Source: Bacteroidia bacterium (GTDB lineage: Bacteria; Bacteroidota; Bacteroidia; SpSt-205). Taken from it: a stretch of DNA of 64,000 nt. This document shows positions 8,301 through 16,223 of the stretch, piece by piece. How positions within the stretch are numbered: position 1 is the first letter of the stretch; the number at the start of each line of letters is the position of its first letter. Under the pieces are notes generated by a model. That model made no database searches and had not been told where the DNA came from. It worked only from the letters and a program-made list of their open reading frames with translations. The DNA is taken from positions 709,570 to 773,569 of the forward strand of contig BPGV01000001.1 of NCBI GenBank assembly GCA_026003215.1, given 5' to 3'. The translations under genes and the position numbers were made by a program.

Positions 8301-8430
8301 TTGCGGCGCTCTTTTTAACCTATGGCTCCTCCCCCTCCTCTACCTACCCCGAAGGAAATCTCAAAAATTAAGCCCGAGCAGTACACCTACTTCTGCTAAA
8401 TCTGCCCGTACCGACGCCCGATATATATAG
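5329..8430 (+). CDS. CzcA/CusA-family heavy-metal RND efflux pump
   Basis: The protein of about 1033 aa is a full-length inner-membrane RND transporter. TM1 is near the N-terminus (FSLGTLLILLLIGLYG), followed by the first porter domain, a block of helices with the proton-relay motif GAIDFGLIVDG, the second porter domain and a final helix block. The acidic D-FGLIVD motif and total length fit the CzcA/CusA (HME) branch, which exports divalent or monovalent metal ions together with a periplasmic adaptor and an outer-membrane channel. Neither partner gene is adjacent, so it must work with components encoded elsewhere. I start it at ATG 5329 because the promoter box overlaps the upstream alternative at 5305. 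The metal cannot be read from the sequence. Its 3' end overlaps the convergent 8361 gene by 70 bp. Confidence 0.92.
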   Translation: MWERLLRLSVRSTPFSLGTLLILLLIGLYGVLHVQIDAVPDITNNQVQVYAYAPGYSAAEVELLVTRPLEAALATVPERIEWRSISRMGLCVITIVFGDEVDIHRARAQILERLFAVQNQLPPGVQPEIGPLSTGLSEAFQYTLKPAVPVSLMELRAIQDWLVRRALLETPGVADISSFGGYVRRWEIHLRLEALARYQLTLTDIETALQTANQLIGGGYIEKSAGTLALRAEGLWRSPQDILETVVAERNGRPIRIADLGTVEEGYLPRYGALLRDTTGEAVGGIVLVRKGENTAEVVRRLKEKIATLEPTLPYGIRIQPFLDREDLITRLLHTVTANLAKAALIVIALLTFLLGSWRAGLVVGAVIPLAMAFALGLMSLTGVSANLMSLGAIDFGLIVDGTVILVEAVLVRLPYIPDRLQAAEEGAIHIRKASLFGELVVLSVYLPLLLLSGIEGRMFRPMVLTMMFALLGALILSLTFVPWASARLLRPGTFPLSERFTEALRFRTAQLFRWSAQKPVWAFLGWAALVGGGTWAFFTAETIFLPELDEGAFAVETRLPLGSTLSQTLHTCKEIHRLLLEHFPKSFSQAVAKIGTSEIPMDPMFVESADLILVWHPQNPLPRPILADSLKALIQAHLPGVFIGVQQPIQMRFNELLAGARTDILLRLMGPDLDTLAVWGERIAHLCEGIPGVADLSRPLFFGARQLVIRWRPEALAFYGVSLAEAQRWVQAYQAGLPLRPLYQEARRVPTALRLAQQSLPTDIAQLTLPTPKSGWVPLGQVATLAYVPAYNEIPHAESERTYAIGINVRGRGAVSVVQDIQRRLATLSLPSGYRISYGGQWTHYQAARERLLWVVPLTIALIAALLYATVSHTEALIFILLISLSAPAGGMLALTLRGMPFSLSAAIGLISVYGLATLNGTVLLNRFYALRRAGYGALRSLRYALEERTRPIIATTLVAVAGLFPMAFSMQAGAEVQRPFATTIVGGLLCGALFNLWLLPLLYLPRRKSQKLSPSSTPTSAKSARTDARYI

Positions 8431-9071
8431 GTCCAATCCGCCACAGAGAGTGTATATCGCTGCCGATTGAAGTCCTTTTGCCCAGAGGATGCCCCCGTAT
8501 AGAGAAAGGATATTCCCACAAAAAAATCATCCGTTAGGGAGAAGTTCATAATTAGACCTGTACTAATACCAGCTTGCACCGTAGAAAACTTAGGTTGGAC
8601 CCATGTCTGCGTGCTACTTTTTACGCCTTGGATCTCTGGCAAGGAGTAGATACCCAGCGCAAACTGTAAAGGCACATAAAAGCTAAGCCAATCCACATCT
8701 GTCATGCGAAGTCCTGTGACAAGACCTACGCCCACTGTGGTATGCGACAAGGTGGGATCTTTGGCAATAGAGACGGGCTCAGGGAAGAGGGCACCGCGCT
8801 TTCCTAAAGCTTTTGCATCTAAAGGTAGGAAGCTTTGGGAAAGCCGCAAGCTAATCCCTATGTAAGGTGCAATAAATGTATTCAGGTGTAGGCCTATGGC
8901 CGCTCCCTCACGAGCGTAGCCATGGGTAGGATAGGTAAAGCCCGTAGCGCTCGTAGGACCCGTAGGCGTAGCTACACCTACCGACAGGCCTAAAAAACTA
9001 TTGGGACTCTCTATTTGAGCCCATAACCTACTTACCCAAATAAGGGCTATTGCCCAGCGGACCTTTTTCAT
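8361..9071 (-). CDS. Outer-membrane beta-barrel protein (hypothetical)
   Basis: The protein of about 236 aa starts with a signal peptide (MKKVRWAIALIWVSRLWAQ) and continues as alternating hydrophobic/polar strands rich in Gly and aromatic residues. It ends in LGLNF, a C-terminal aromatic typical of BAM-inserted barrels. It resembles the broad PorT/outer-membrane beta-barrel class of Bacteroidota; no specific function can be assigned. The ORF track begins at a TTG (9080) that belongs to the promoter box TACCTTTG; the ATG at 9071, 6 nt downstream, is the better start. The last 70 bp lie antisense within the 3' end of the CzcA/CusA gene. Confidence 0.75.
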   Translation of the reverse strand: MKKVRWAIALIWVSRLWAQIESPNSFLGLSVGVATPTGPTSATGFTYPTHGYAREGAAIGLHLNTFIAPYIGISLRLSQSFLPLDAKALGKRGALFPEPVSIAKDPTLSHTTVGVGLVTGLRMTDVDWLSFYVPLQFALGIYSLPEIQGVKSSTQTWVQPKFSTVQAGISTGLIMNFSLTDDFFVGISFLYTGASSGQKDFNRQRYTLSVADWTYIYRASVRADLAEVGVLLGLNF

Positions 9072-9077
9072 ACACCG

Positions 9078-9085
9078 CAAAGGTA
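9078..9085 (-). promoter_or_regulatory. -7 element TACCTTTG for the beta-barrel gene
   Basis: The TAnnTTTG box ends 6 nt before the ATG at 9071 and shows that the upstream TTG start is wrong. Confidence 0.65.
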
Positions 9086-9104
9086 CGTAGAGATACTGCC
9101 TACC

Positions 9105-9812
9105 TTAAGGCGTAAATGCCATAAAGAGGCGGACGCTCCAGAAAGTAGGCCGCAGTAGGTAACTTCCCTGCTGCGTAGTCTCACTGCCATCTGGATAGCT
9201 ATGCTGGAGAGAATACGGGGCCGAATGACCCGCAAAAAAGGGCATACAAGGTCCTAATCCTACGAAAAATCCTTCTTGCGCCCAAAAAAACTTACGACTA
9301 AGAAAAAAACCTATCTCCCCTGCTAAAAAGGTATTAGAACCTAACCGCACCCGGTATACGGTTCCATCGCTCAGAGATACCTCCCGGAAAGGGTAAGTAA
9401 GCCCAAGGATATGCATAGAGATAGAACAAACCAGCTCCCAACGGTTTTTCTCCCAACGAAAAAGTACGCCCAGACCTGTATTCATCGTTTCCGGGGCTAA
9501 GGAAGGGCGCTTCCCTTGGGCTGCGAGCGTATCCCGCCCAAGCAGGTCTCGCCAGATAGCTGAGCTATTGACTTGCCATGAGATACCTCGGAAAAAGAAA
9601 AACCCGCCCAACCATCCTTTCTTATTATAGTAGGCTTTTCCCACAAAAATGCCTGGAGAAAAATAGGCATAGCCTGCTTGGGGAAAGGGGCGGCTGTGAT
9701 TAGCCCAGCTTTGACGAGGGATACACGCTTCTACCCCAAAAAGCCAAGGACGATAGGGCTTCTGGGCATGAAGTCCAAGAACTAAGCCCGCCAAGACAAT
9801 ACGACCTGCCAT
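9105..9812 (-). CDS. Predicted outer-membrane protein downstream of scpA
   Basis: The reading frame from ATG 9812 gives about 235 aa with a signal peptide (MAGRIVLAGLVLGLHAQ). Repeated aromatic, glycine-rich amphipathic strands follow (for example GIFVGKAYYNKKGWLGG), as expected for an outer-membrane barrel or barrel-like lipoprotein. I do not recognise a family. The ORF track extends to 9932, but that extension runs inside the scpA gene and has no signal peptide, so the later ATG is preferred. The gene overlaps the end of scpA by 31 bp and is probably cotranscribed with it. Confidence 0.65.
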   Translation of the reverse strand: MAGRIVLAGLVLGLHAQKPYRPWLFGVEACIPRQSWANHSRPFPQAGYAYFSPGIFVGKAYYNKKGWLGGFFFFRGISWQVNSSAIWRDLLGRDTLAAQGKRPSLAPETMNTGLGVLFRWEKNRWELVCSISMHILGLTYPFREVSLSDGTVYRVRLGSNTFLAGEIGFFLSRKFFWAQEGFFVGLGPCMPFFAGHSAPYSLQHSYPDGSETTQQGSYLLRPTFWSVRLFMAFTP

Positions 9813-10504
9813 GGGGTACTGATTTCCACGCCCACACGCCCCTCTTGTATCCATGCCAGGAGAAATAAAAAAGCCATCGCCCGGTATAAAGGGTGAGGCC
9901 GCAGCGTCTCCCATAGCTCTTGTAAGACCCACTGAACCCGCTCCAGAAACCGGTTTTGCAGTTCCTGCTCAACTTCTTCCGGCACAAAAGGCAAAGGGGC
10001 AACACGATGAACGGAGTGTCTTTTCCGCAAGCGTAAGAGCACTTCTTCGTAAGCGCGCACCAGCCGCATTTGGGTCAAACCGATGATGACCTTTTCGCCC
10101 TGCTCCTCCGGAGAGGCAGGCCGAGCCAGAAAATATTGGGCCCTCGCTATACGGCGCTCCCACTCAGCCAAAAGCGGCCCCTCTCTAAAAGCGGAGAAGC
10201 CCTGGCTCCCATTGGGGGCTTGATACGTTTCAGAGCCTTCCTCTGCCTGAGGTAGCTTCTCTCCATAGGGTAGTAAAGCAATCGCTTTTAAGCGCAAAAG
10301 ATGCGATAGAAAGACCAAAAGTTCCATACGCTCTTCCATAGAAAGGGCAGGTAGGAGCTTAGCCGAAGCATCTAATATTTCCCTCAGCGAAAGATCCATC
10401 CAACTAATGCGAGACTTTTGCGCAAAAAAGAGCAAAAGGTCATGGGGGCCTTCATAGAAGGGGCTTTCTATCCAGGCTTGTCCTTCCACCCAGGAGAGCC
10501 GCAT
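9782..10504 (-). CDS. scpA: Segregation and condensation protein A
   Basis: The 240-aa protein matches ScpA, the kleisin that bridges SMC heads in chromosome condensation. The best evidence is the conserved N-terminal motif YEGPHDLLLFF (family F-EGPLDLLL), the following helices with LLPALSMEERMELLVFLSHLLRLKA, and a winged-helix-like C-terminus (YRAMAFLFLLAWIQEGRV) that contacts the SMC head. The ORF track starts at a TTG that is part of the promoter box; ATG 10504 lies 4 nt after TACCTTTG. Neither smc nor scpB is in the window. Its promoter is back-to-back with that of yidC. Confidence 0.85.
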   Translation of the reverse strand: MRLSWVEGQAWIESPFYEGPHDLLLFFAQKSRISWMDLSLREILDASAKLLPALSMEERMELLVFLSHLLRLKAIALLPYGEKLPQAEEGSETYQAPNGSQGFSAFREGPLLAEWERRIARAQYFLARPASPEEQGEKVIIGLTQMRLVRAYEEVLLRLRKRHSVHRVAPLPFVPEEVEQELQNRFLERVQWVLQELWETLRPHPLYRAMAFLFLLAWIQEGRVGVEISTPWQVVLSWRA

Positions 10505-10508
10505 CAAG

Positions 10509-10516
10509 CAAAGGTA
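10509..10516 (-). promoter_or_regulatory. -7 element TACCTTTG for scpA
   Basis: It ends 4 nt before the scpA ATG. Only 10 bp separate it from the oppositely directed yidC box, so the two upstream promoter regions must overlap. Confidence 0.65.
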
Positions 10517-10526
10517 CAGGCTCTCC

Positions 10527-10534
10527 TATCTTTG
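10527..10534 (+). promoter_or_regulatory. -7 element TATCTTTG for yidC
   Basis: It ends 5 nt before the GTG at 10540. Together with the scpA box it forms a very compact divergent promoter. Confidence 0.65.
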
Positions 10535-10539
10535 CGGCC

Positions 10540-12306
10540 GTGTCTCGACAAACCTGGATAGGGCTATTTCTGATTACGCTCCTGATGTTTCTCTGGACGC
10601 TCTGGATAGCCCGCACAAGTCCCCCCACGCCCTCGCCTACCCCTGACACCCTTATCCAAAGGCCGCCAGTAAAAAAAGATTCACTTCTGGCGCCATCGGT
10701 CGCTTCCATAGACTCCACAAGGCAAGCCGAACGATTGGGCCCCTATTTTCCCTTTAGCCGAGGAACCGATAGCCTCATCACCATAGAAACCGCCTTCGCC
10801 CAATGGACCTTTAGCACCCAAGGCGCCCGAATAGTCCATCACGCCTTCAAGCGGTTTGTCCGCCCGGATAGCCTCCCCGTTTCTCTATGGGATACCTCCC
10901 AAAAAAGCGCTTTTCTCTTTGCCGAGGGAAGGTATATTCTTTCCTCCAACGATTTGTACTTTACGCCCTATTATTTGCCAAAAGGACCTATCCTCTCCGG
11001 AAAAGACAGCGTGGTTTTTCGGGTTACTTTGGCCCCCGACACCTTTATAGAAGTAAAGTACATTCTGCCCGCAGCAGACTATCGTCTCTACTGGCAGGTG
11101 CGCTTTGCCAACCTATCTCATCGCTTGCGCAATCCGTATATCCTGCATACGATTCACTACCAGACGCCCCAGACCGAAGCTTCGGCTGACCTTATGAAGC
11201 CACACTGTGCCCTATACTATCGCCAGGGCGAAGAGGCAGCAGCTATCCAGCCAGATGAGGATGAACCTGTAATCCAAGCCCTCCAGGGACGCATCCGCTG
11301 GGTCTCCGCAAAAGGTCAGTTTTTCTGCACGCTTTTTCAAGGAGAAAACGAGTTTTCCGCCGTAGATTTACAAAGTAAGCCTTTTACACACTTGCCTCTA
11401 TATGAGATACAACTTCAAGTGCCCCTATCTCAAGGCATCGCTACAGAAACATGGTACTTTGGGCCTACCCGCTACACCCTCTTGCGTTCCTATGGGGAAA
11501 TGTATGAAAAACAGCTCAACTTAGGCTGGGGCTTTATTCGGTACATCAACACGGGCTTCATTATTCCTGTTTTTGCTTTTTTGGAGAGGTTTATTAGTTC
11601 GTATGGCATCATTATCACGATTTTAGCCCTACTGGTCAAAATCATCCTATCACCGCTCACCTGGCGGAGCTATCTCCTGGGCGTGCGCATGCAAGTGATA
11701 AGTGAGCTGCCCGAAGTAAAAGCCTTAGAAGAGAAATACAAAGGCCAGCCAGATAAGCTAATGATAGAACGCAGCCTCCTCTACCAGCAACTCGGGATCA
11801 ACCCTTTGAGTGGATGTGTGCCGCTCCTTCTACAGATACCCATCTTTTTTGCAATGACCAGCTTTTTTCCTACGGCTTTTGAGCTTCGCCAAAAAGCTTT
11901 TCTCTGGGCTAAAGACCTCTCTTCATACGATTCAGTGCTACACTGGGGCTTTTCTATTCCGATTTTAGGGGATCATCTAAGCCTTTTTGCTCTGCTGACC
12001 GCTTTATCGCTTTTTGCTTATACTTACTTCACCCAACAAGGGCAAGCCGCAGCTAATCCCTCGCTCAAGTGGCTACCCTATATCAGTCCTGTGATATTCT
12101 TTTTGTTTTTGAATAACTACTCGGCGGCACTAAGCTGGTATTATTTCGTACTCAACCTCCTGACAGTAGGGCAAACACTGCTAATGCGGCGATTTATTGA
12201 CAAAGAAGCGCTTGTGCGGAAGATTAGAGAAGTCCAGCGCAAAAAGCAAAGCAAGGCCCAGGTAGCCATGCAACGCCAACGCCTACGGAAATGGTTCAAA
12301 AAGTAA
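10540..12306 (+). CDS. yidC: Membrane protein insertase YidC
   Basis: The 588-aa protein is a full-length Gram-negative YidC. TM1 lies at the very N-terminus (GLFLITLLMFLWTLWIART), a large periplasmic P1 beta-sandwich covers about 50-330, and the conserved Oxa1/YidC insertase core of five helices follows (YGIIITILALLVKIILSPLT, LSGCVPLLLQIPIFFAM, then three more). The C-terminal tail is strongly basic, suiting ribosome contact. YidC inserts membrane proteins alone or with SecYEG and SecDF, both of which are also encoded in this window. Translation starts at GTG 10540, 5 nt after the -7 box. The downstream TPR gene overlaps it by 16 bp. Confidence 0.97.
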   Translation: MSRQTWIGLFLITLLMFLWTLWIARTSPPTPSPTPDTLIQRPPVKKDSLLAPSVASIDSTRQAERLGPYFPFSRGTDSLITIETAFAQWTFSTQGARIVHHAFKRFVRPDSLPVSLWDTSQKSAFLFAEGRYILSSNDLYFTPYYLPKGPILSGKDSVVFRVTLAPDTFIEVKYILPAADYRLYWQVRFANLSHRLRNPYILHTIHYQTPQTEASADLMKPHCALYYRQGEEAAAIQPDEDEPVIQALQGRIRWVSAKGQFFCTLFQGENEFSAVDLQSKPFTHLPLYEIQLQVPLSQGIATETWYFGPTRYTLLRSYGEMYEKQLNLGWGFIRYINTGFIIPVFAFLERFISSYGIIITILALLVKIILSPLTWRSYLLGVRMQVISELPEVKALEEKYKGQPDKLMIERSLLYQQLGINPLSGCVPLLLQIPIFFAMTSFFPTAFELRQKAFLWAKDLSSYDSVLHWGFSIPILGDHLSLFALLTALSLFAYTYFTQQGQAAANPSLKWLPYISPVIFFLFLNNYSAALSWYYFVLNLLTVGQTLLMRRFIDKEALVRKIREVQRKKQSKAQVAMQRQRLRKWFKK

Positions 12307-12764
12307 GGTATTTAGTAGGAGTATGCCTTGGGGTTAGTGTAGTTTTTGCGCAAGGGGGGTCCTCTACCCGACTCTATGAAAAAGCTCAGCGCTATACCCA
12401 ACAAAGTGTCTGGGATAGCGCTATATTGGTATGGCGTACCCTACTCAGCATAGAAAGAGATTCGGTGAGGCGGGGCCTGATATACCAACAGCTGGGGTAT
12501 ATCGCGGTGCATAAGGGCGATAGTACAGAAGCGCTTCGCTTGTGGGAGCAGGCCCTTCGGTATAGGCCCGAGTATCCCGTAGCGCAACAAAACTACCGAT
12601 GGCTTCGGCAAAAGCTGCCTCCACCTCCGCCCATACCTCCGCCTGTGAGCGCATACGAGCCGCCGCCACCTCCCTCTGAAAAAGCTTTGCCCCACATAGG
12701 TTCAGGGCCTCCGCCCCCGCCTCTCAAGCCTCCTTTTCTCTCGGTGGCTCGCTTGCGCAACTAA
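12291..12764 (+). CDS. Exported TPR protein with proline-rich tail
   Basis: The 157-aa protein has a signal peptide (VRYLVGVCLGVSVVFAQ) and a pair of TPR-like helices, with LYEKAQRYTQQSVWDSAILVW and the stronger repeat GDSTEALRLWEQALRYRPEYP. A C-terminal third is rich in proline runs (PPPPPIPPP, PPPPPSEK, PPPPPLKPP). It probably acts in the periplasm as a small interaction adaptor. No enzyme motif is present. The 16-bp overlap with yidC indicates translational coupling, but whether it assists YidC is unknown. The promoter of the next gene begins 14 bp after its stop. Confidence 0.75.
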   Translation: MVQKVRYLVGVCLGVSVVFAQGGSSTRLYEKAQRYTQQSVWDSAILVWRTLLSIERDSVRRGLIYQQLGYIAVHKGDSTEALRLWEQALRYRPEYPVAQQNYRWLRQKLPPPPPIPPPVSAYEPPPPPSEKALPHIGSGPPPPPLKPPFLSVARLRN

Positions 12765-12778
12765 CCTCTAAAAACCTT

Positions 12779-12786
12779 TATCTTTG
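12779..12786 (+). promoter_or_regulatory. -7 element TATCTTTG for the BNR T9SS client
   Basis: The box ends 4 nt before the ATG at 12791. Confidence 0.7.
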
Positions 12787-12790
12787 CCCC

Positions 12791-15592
12791 ATGCGACGCT
12801 TTCTGGCTTTTACGGGGGCGCTGGCACTTTTTGCGCTCCAGTGGCGGCCCTTACCCACCCGGCTCCAAAGTACTTCTGCGTACTTCCCCTGGGAGCCGGT
12901 AGGGCCTAATAACCTTGGCCATAATCTTATTAGGGGCATACGCATAGGAAACACCTTGTATGTAGGTTCAGCCTTTGGAGGGCTTTATCGCTCTACGGAT
13001 GGGGGGCGCAGCTGGGAAGTCGTGCCGGGCTTCAACCTCAATACCAATGGAGACGCTATCTATCGCTGCCCGGCTGTCACTGCTTTAGCCACCGACGGGA
13101 CTAACCTTTATGTAGGAACTGGTGCTATTACCCAATATAACCCCTCAGGTATAGCCCTTTCTGCCGTAAGTACCACTAAGGGGGGGGTTGTAGGGGCCTT
13201 TGGCCGGCCAGGTATGGGCGTCTTCATCTCTACTGACGGCGGCCAGACCTTCTCTAACCAAAACGCTACTTGGAAACTGGCTTATCCTAATCTCTCCTAT
13301 GCCCATGATTACGCCAATACGGGCGTAATCAATGTGGTAGATATAGCCATCTCCGGCAATAAAATCGCTATTCTAACACCGGACTCCGTTTTCATTTCTA
13401 CCGACAATCTCGCTACCCTACAAGGGAGTAGCATCTCTGGCCTGGGCGGAGCTTCCCTTCGAAGTATCGCTTGGGGTAGTAATGATGTGCTTTTTGTGAC
13501 AACGAGCACTACTGTCTATCGGTCTACGGATGGGGGCGCTACTTTTACCCAAGTATTAGCCAGTGACTTTGCTTTACCTCCCAATCTCACGGGTGTAAGC
13601 GGTATTGGCGGAGGAAATGTGGTTATTCGTTCAGCGCCCTCTAATCCCTCCGTACTATACGTAGCTTCGGCCAAATCCGATGGGAGCTTAGTGGCGGTGT
13701 GGGCCTCCTCGGATAACGGAAGTACATGGACCCGCATAGCTAACCAAGAAAATGTCTCTTTTGCTGTCCTGGGCACGGTGGGAACAGCCGCCCTCGCTTT
13801 GCGTGTAGATCCTGCGGATCCTTCTCACATCGTGATAGGCGGCAACCAACTCTGGGAGTTTAGCCCAGATTTTGGCTGGCAGCGGATAAACCCCGCTAAT
13901 CAAGACCCCTTAATTTTGCGATTACCCCAGCCTATACGAGATGTAGTTTTTCTGAATGGAGGGGATCTTTTGGTTATAGGAGATGGACGGCTTGTTCGTA
14001 TCACGCAAAATCGCACCCGCATAGAAGACGCCAATAAAGGCATACAAGCGACACGCGTGCTCTCCCTGGCAGTCTCGCCGAATGGAGATGTGCATATTTC
14101 CGGCGCATCTCCTATCAATATCTCTTCTGCCTATCCCACTGATCCTGTCGGAAGTTTCCGTTTAGTGAACGGCATAACTACGGATTTTTCACCGATCTCT
14201 GCGCCCCTGGGTTGGATAGCCGCCAGTGTCATAGACCCTGGGATAGTGTTTTTCTCGTATCAGGATGGGCGCTTGCGCATGGCCCAAAACAGAGGCCAGA
14301 ACTACATCTCCTTCTATGCAGGCCCCATAGGTCCCACGACTGACAGTACGCTCATCCAGTCTTCCTCTACTTCTGCTACTCAAGATCGTCCTGAAGCCTA
14401 TGGCCCTTTGTATCCCCCATTTGCCTTGATAGAAAAGTTGCCTGCTGACAGGATTGTAAAAGGCACAGACAACAAACGCCGAGGAACCGCTTTTATACTT
14501 ATAGCCACCAGCCAAGCTATATGGCGGATTTCTAATCCTATCAGCACCAATCCTGACTCCATAGCTAACTGGAATCGCGTAAGCGGTCGTACTCGCCCCC
14601 TTGGACTAAACGCCAGCCATACCTACAGTAACTATCTTAACGCTGCCAACGCTATACCTACCGCTCTGGCCGTAGATAGCGCCTACACAGTATGGGTGGG
14701 CACCTCCAATGGCCGCCTCTACCGCCTGCGCAATGCCCACGATATCACCATAGACCGCGATGCCCCCACCACCGCCGATACCTTAGAAAACCTCACCAGC
14801 ACGATTAGTAGCCTGATAGATGGACGGTGGATAAGCGCTATCGCCGTGCACCCCAACAACCCCAACCTCTTGGCTATCGCCACGGGTAGCTATGCCGGCA
14901 GCCCCGACCGAATCTTCCTCTCCACTAACGCCACCGCCCCCAATCCCACCTTTGTCTCTATCCATGCCAACCTCCCGAATATCCCCGTATATAGCTTATT
15001 CTTCTATCCTGACTCCGCCGGCCTGCTCTTTGCGGGCACAGAGTGGGGGCTCTGGCGCTGCATAGATGTGAATAACCCCTCCTGGGAAGAGATGACCGGC
15101 GAAGCCATAGGCCGAGTCCCCGTCACCGCCATCACATGGAAGCCCCACAGCTACCGAGAAGACACCGTAGACAACACCAACCCTGATAACCCCCTCACCG
15201 AAGGGCGACTGCTGCCTGACCCAGAAAAGCCCATTTACATTGCCACATGGGGCCGAGGCGTATGGAAACTCAATAGCCGTTCTGCTACCGCACTCACCAG
15301 TGCCCCTGCCGGCCAAGGCATAGCCCTGCAAGCTTACCCTAATCCCTTCAGCCACACCCTCTCCCTCAAGCTCTCTCTCCCTAACGGTGCAGAACAGATC
15401 CACTGGCAGCTTTATACCATAGACGGCCGACGGGTAGGCGGTCAAACTTACACCCGTTCGCTGCCCCCCGGCGAACACACCCTCACCTGGCATACGCCTT
15501 CCCTCTCCACCGGCTTGTACCTCCTCCAAGTAGAAGTCATAGATACCGAACGCAAACGCTATACCCAGACCCTCAAGCTCATCCGGGAATAA
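12791..15592 (+). CDS. Large BNR/sortilin-like repeat protein with T9SS sorting domain
   Basis: The 933-aa secreted protein has an N-terminal signal region (FLAFTGALALFALQW) and a beta-propeller body with several BNR/Asp-box repeats: YRSTDGGRSWEV, ISTDGGQTF, YRSTDGGATF and ASSDNGSTW. A C-terminal type A T9SS sorting domain spans about the last 85 residues (AYPNPFSHTLSL ... GLYLLQVEV). The PNPF motif followed by the TGLYLL-type strand is characteristic of cargo that crosses the outer membrane by T9SS and is cleaved and anchored by PorU, whose homologue is at 31627-36588. The propeller resembles sialidase/sortilin folds, but no catalytic residues can be assigned, so an adhesion or binding role is as likely as an enzymatic one. 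A strong terminator follows. Confidence 0.88.
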   Translation: MRRFLAFTGALALFALQWRPLPTRLQSTSAYFPWEPVGPNNLGHNLIRGIRIGNTLYVGSAFGGLYRSTDGGRSWEVVPGFNLNTNGDAIYRCPAVTALATDGTNLYVGTGAITQYNPSGIALSAVSTTKGGVVGAFGRPGMGVFISTDGGQTFSNQNATWKLAYPNLSYAHDYANTGVINVVDIAISGNKIAILTPDSVFISTDNLATLQGSSISGLGGASLRSIAWGSNDVLFVTTSTTVYRSTDGGATFTQVLASDFALPPNLTGVSGIGGGNVVIRSAPSNPSVLYVASAKSDGSLVAVWASSDNGSTWTRIANQENVSFAVLGTVGTAALALRVDPADPSHIVIGGNQLWEFSPDFGWQRINPANQDPLILRLPQPIRDVVFLNGGDLLVIGDGRLVRITQNRTRIEDANKGIQATRVLSLAVSPNGDVHISGASPINISSAYPTDPVGSFRLVNGITTDFSPISAPLGWIAASVIDPGIVFFSYQDGRLRMAQNRGQNYISFYAGPIGPTTDSTLIQSSSTSATQDRPEAYGPLYPPFALIEKLPADRIVKGTDNKRRGTAFILIATSQAIWRISNPISTNPDSIANWNRVSGRTRPLGLNASHTYSNYLNAANAIPTALAVDSAYTVWVGTSNGRLYRLRNAHDITIDRDAPTTADTLENLTSTISSLIDGRWISAIAVHPNNPNLLAIATGSYAGSPDRIFLSTNATAPNPTFVSIHANLPNIPVYSLFFYPDSAGLLFAGTEWGLWRCIDVNNPSWEEMTGEAIGRVPVTAITWKPHSYREDTVDNTNPDNPLTEGRLLPDPEKPIYIATWGRGVWKLNSRSATALTSAPAGQGIALQAYPNPFSHTLSLKLSLPNGAEQIHWQLYTIDGRRVGGQTYTRSLPPGEHTLTWHTPSLSTGLYLLQVEVIDTERKRYTQTLKLIRE

Positions 15593-15613
15593 ACCCTCCT
15601 ACGACAGTCCTGC

Positions 15614-15648
15614 GCGGGGAAGGTAAAGCCCTTCCCCGCATTTTTTTT
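15614..15648 (+). terminator. Intrinsic terminator after the BNR gene
   Basis: A 10-bp perfect stem (GCGGGGAAGG / CCTTCCCCGC) with a 6-nt loop is followed one base later by eight Ts. The last T of the tract is the first base of the rplU -7 box. Confidence 0.88.
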
Positions 15649-15655
15649 ACCTTTG
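15648..15655 (+). promoter_or_regulatory. -7 element TACCTTTG for rplU-rpmA
   Basis: The box ends 8 nt before the rplU ATG at 15664 and abuts the upstream terminator T-tract, so the terminator hairpin occupies the -33 side of this promoter. Confidence 0.68.
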
Positions 15656-15663
15656 CCGCCGCT

Positions 15664-15966
15664 ATGTATGCCATCATAGAACTGGGCGGCCAGCAGTGGA
15701 AGGTCTCCCCCGGCGATCGCCTCGCTGTCAATCGCCTCCCCTACGAAGAAGGCACCGAATTAGCTATCCAACAAGCCCTCCTGGTGGAAAACGACGGGCA
15801 CATCGAAGTGGGCACGCCTTACGTACCCGTAGCGCTCAAAGCTAAAATAGAAAAGCACTTCCGCGGGCCTAAGGTGATTGTCTTCAAGAAAAAGCGCCGG
15901 AAAGGATACAAGCGTAAAAGAGGTCACCGCCAAGAAATGACTCTTGTAACCATCCAATCCGCATAA
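15664..15966 (+). CDS. rplU: 50S ribosomal protein L21
   Basis: The 100-aa protein is complete for L21. It has the N-terminal [14 protein letters not shown] and the basic C-terminal signature [16 protein letters not shown] that contacts 23S rRNA domain II, ending in LVTIQ. It forms the usual two-gene unit with rpmA, 2 bp downstream. Transcription starts from its own -7 box, immediately after the terminator of the BNR gene. Confidence 0.97.
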   Translation: MYAIIELGGQQWKVSPGDRLAVNRLPYEEGTELAIQQALLVENDGHIEVGTPYVPVALKAKIEKHFRGPKVIVFKKKRRKGYKRKRGHRQEMTLVTIQSA

Positions 15967-15968
15967 CT

Positions 15969-16223
15969 ATGGCGCATAAGAAAGGCTTAGGAAGCTCTCG
16001 TAACGGTCGCGAGTCGGAAAGCAAACGCTTAGGGGTAAAGCTTTTTGGCGGGCAAGTAGCGCAGCCAGGGAATATCCTCGTGCGCCAGCGCGGCACGCAG
16101 TTTTGGCCAGGAAAAGGCGTAGGCATGGGCAAAGACCATACGCTTTTTGCCCTGATAGAAGGCGTAGTGCACTTCCGGGAGCGCAAGGGCCGCACATATG
16201 TAGAAGTGCGCCCAGCTCAGTAA
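15969..16223 (+). CDS. rpmA: 50S ribosomal protein L27
   Basis: The 84-aa protein is a standard L27 beginning [16 protein letters not shown], with the conserved [10 protein letters not shown] and [15 protein letters not shown] blocks. The N-terminus has no cleavable extension of the Firmicutes type, so its tail can reach the peptidyl-transferase centre directly. It is cotranscribed with rplU. Its last 7 bp overlap the convergent LD-carboxypeptidase gene. Confidence 0.97.
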   Translation: MAHKKGLGSSRNGRESESKRLGVKLFGGQVAQPGNILVRQRGTQFWPGKGVGMGKDHTLFALIEGVVHFRERKGRTYVEVRPAQ

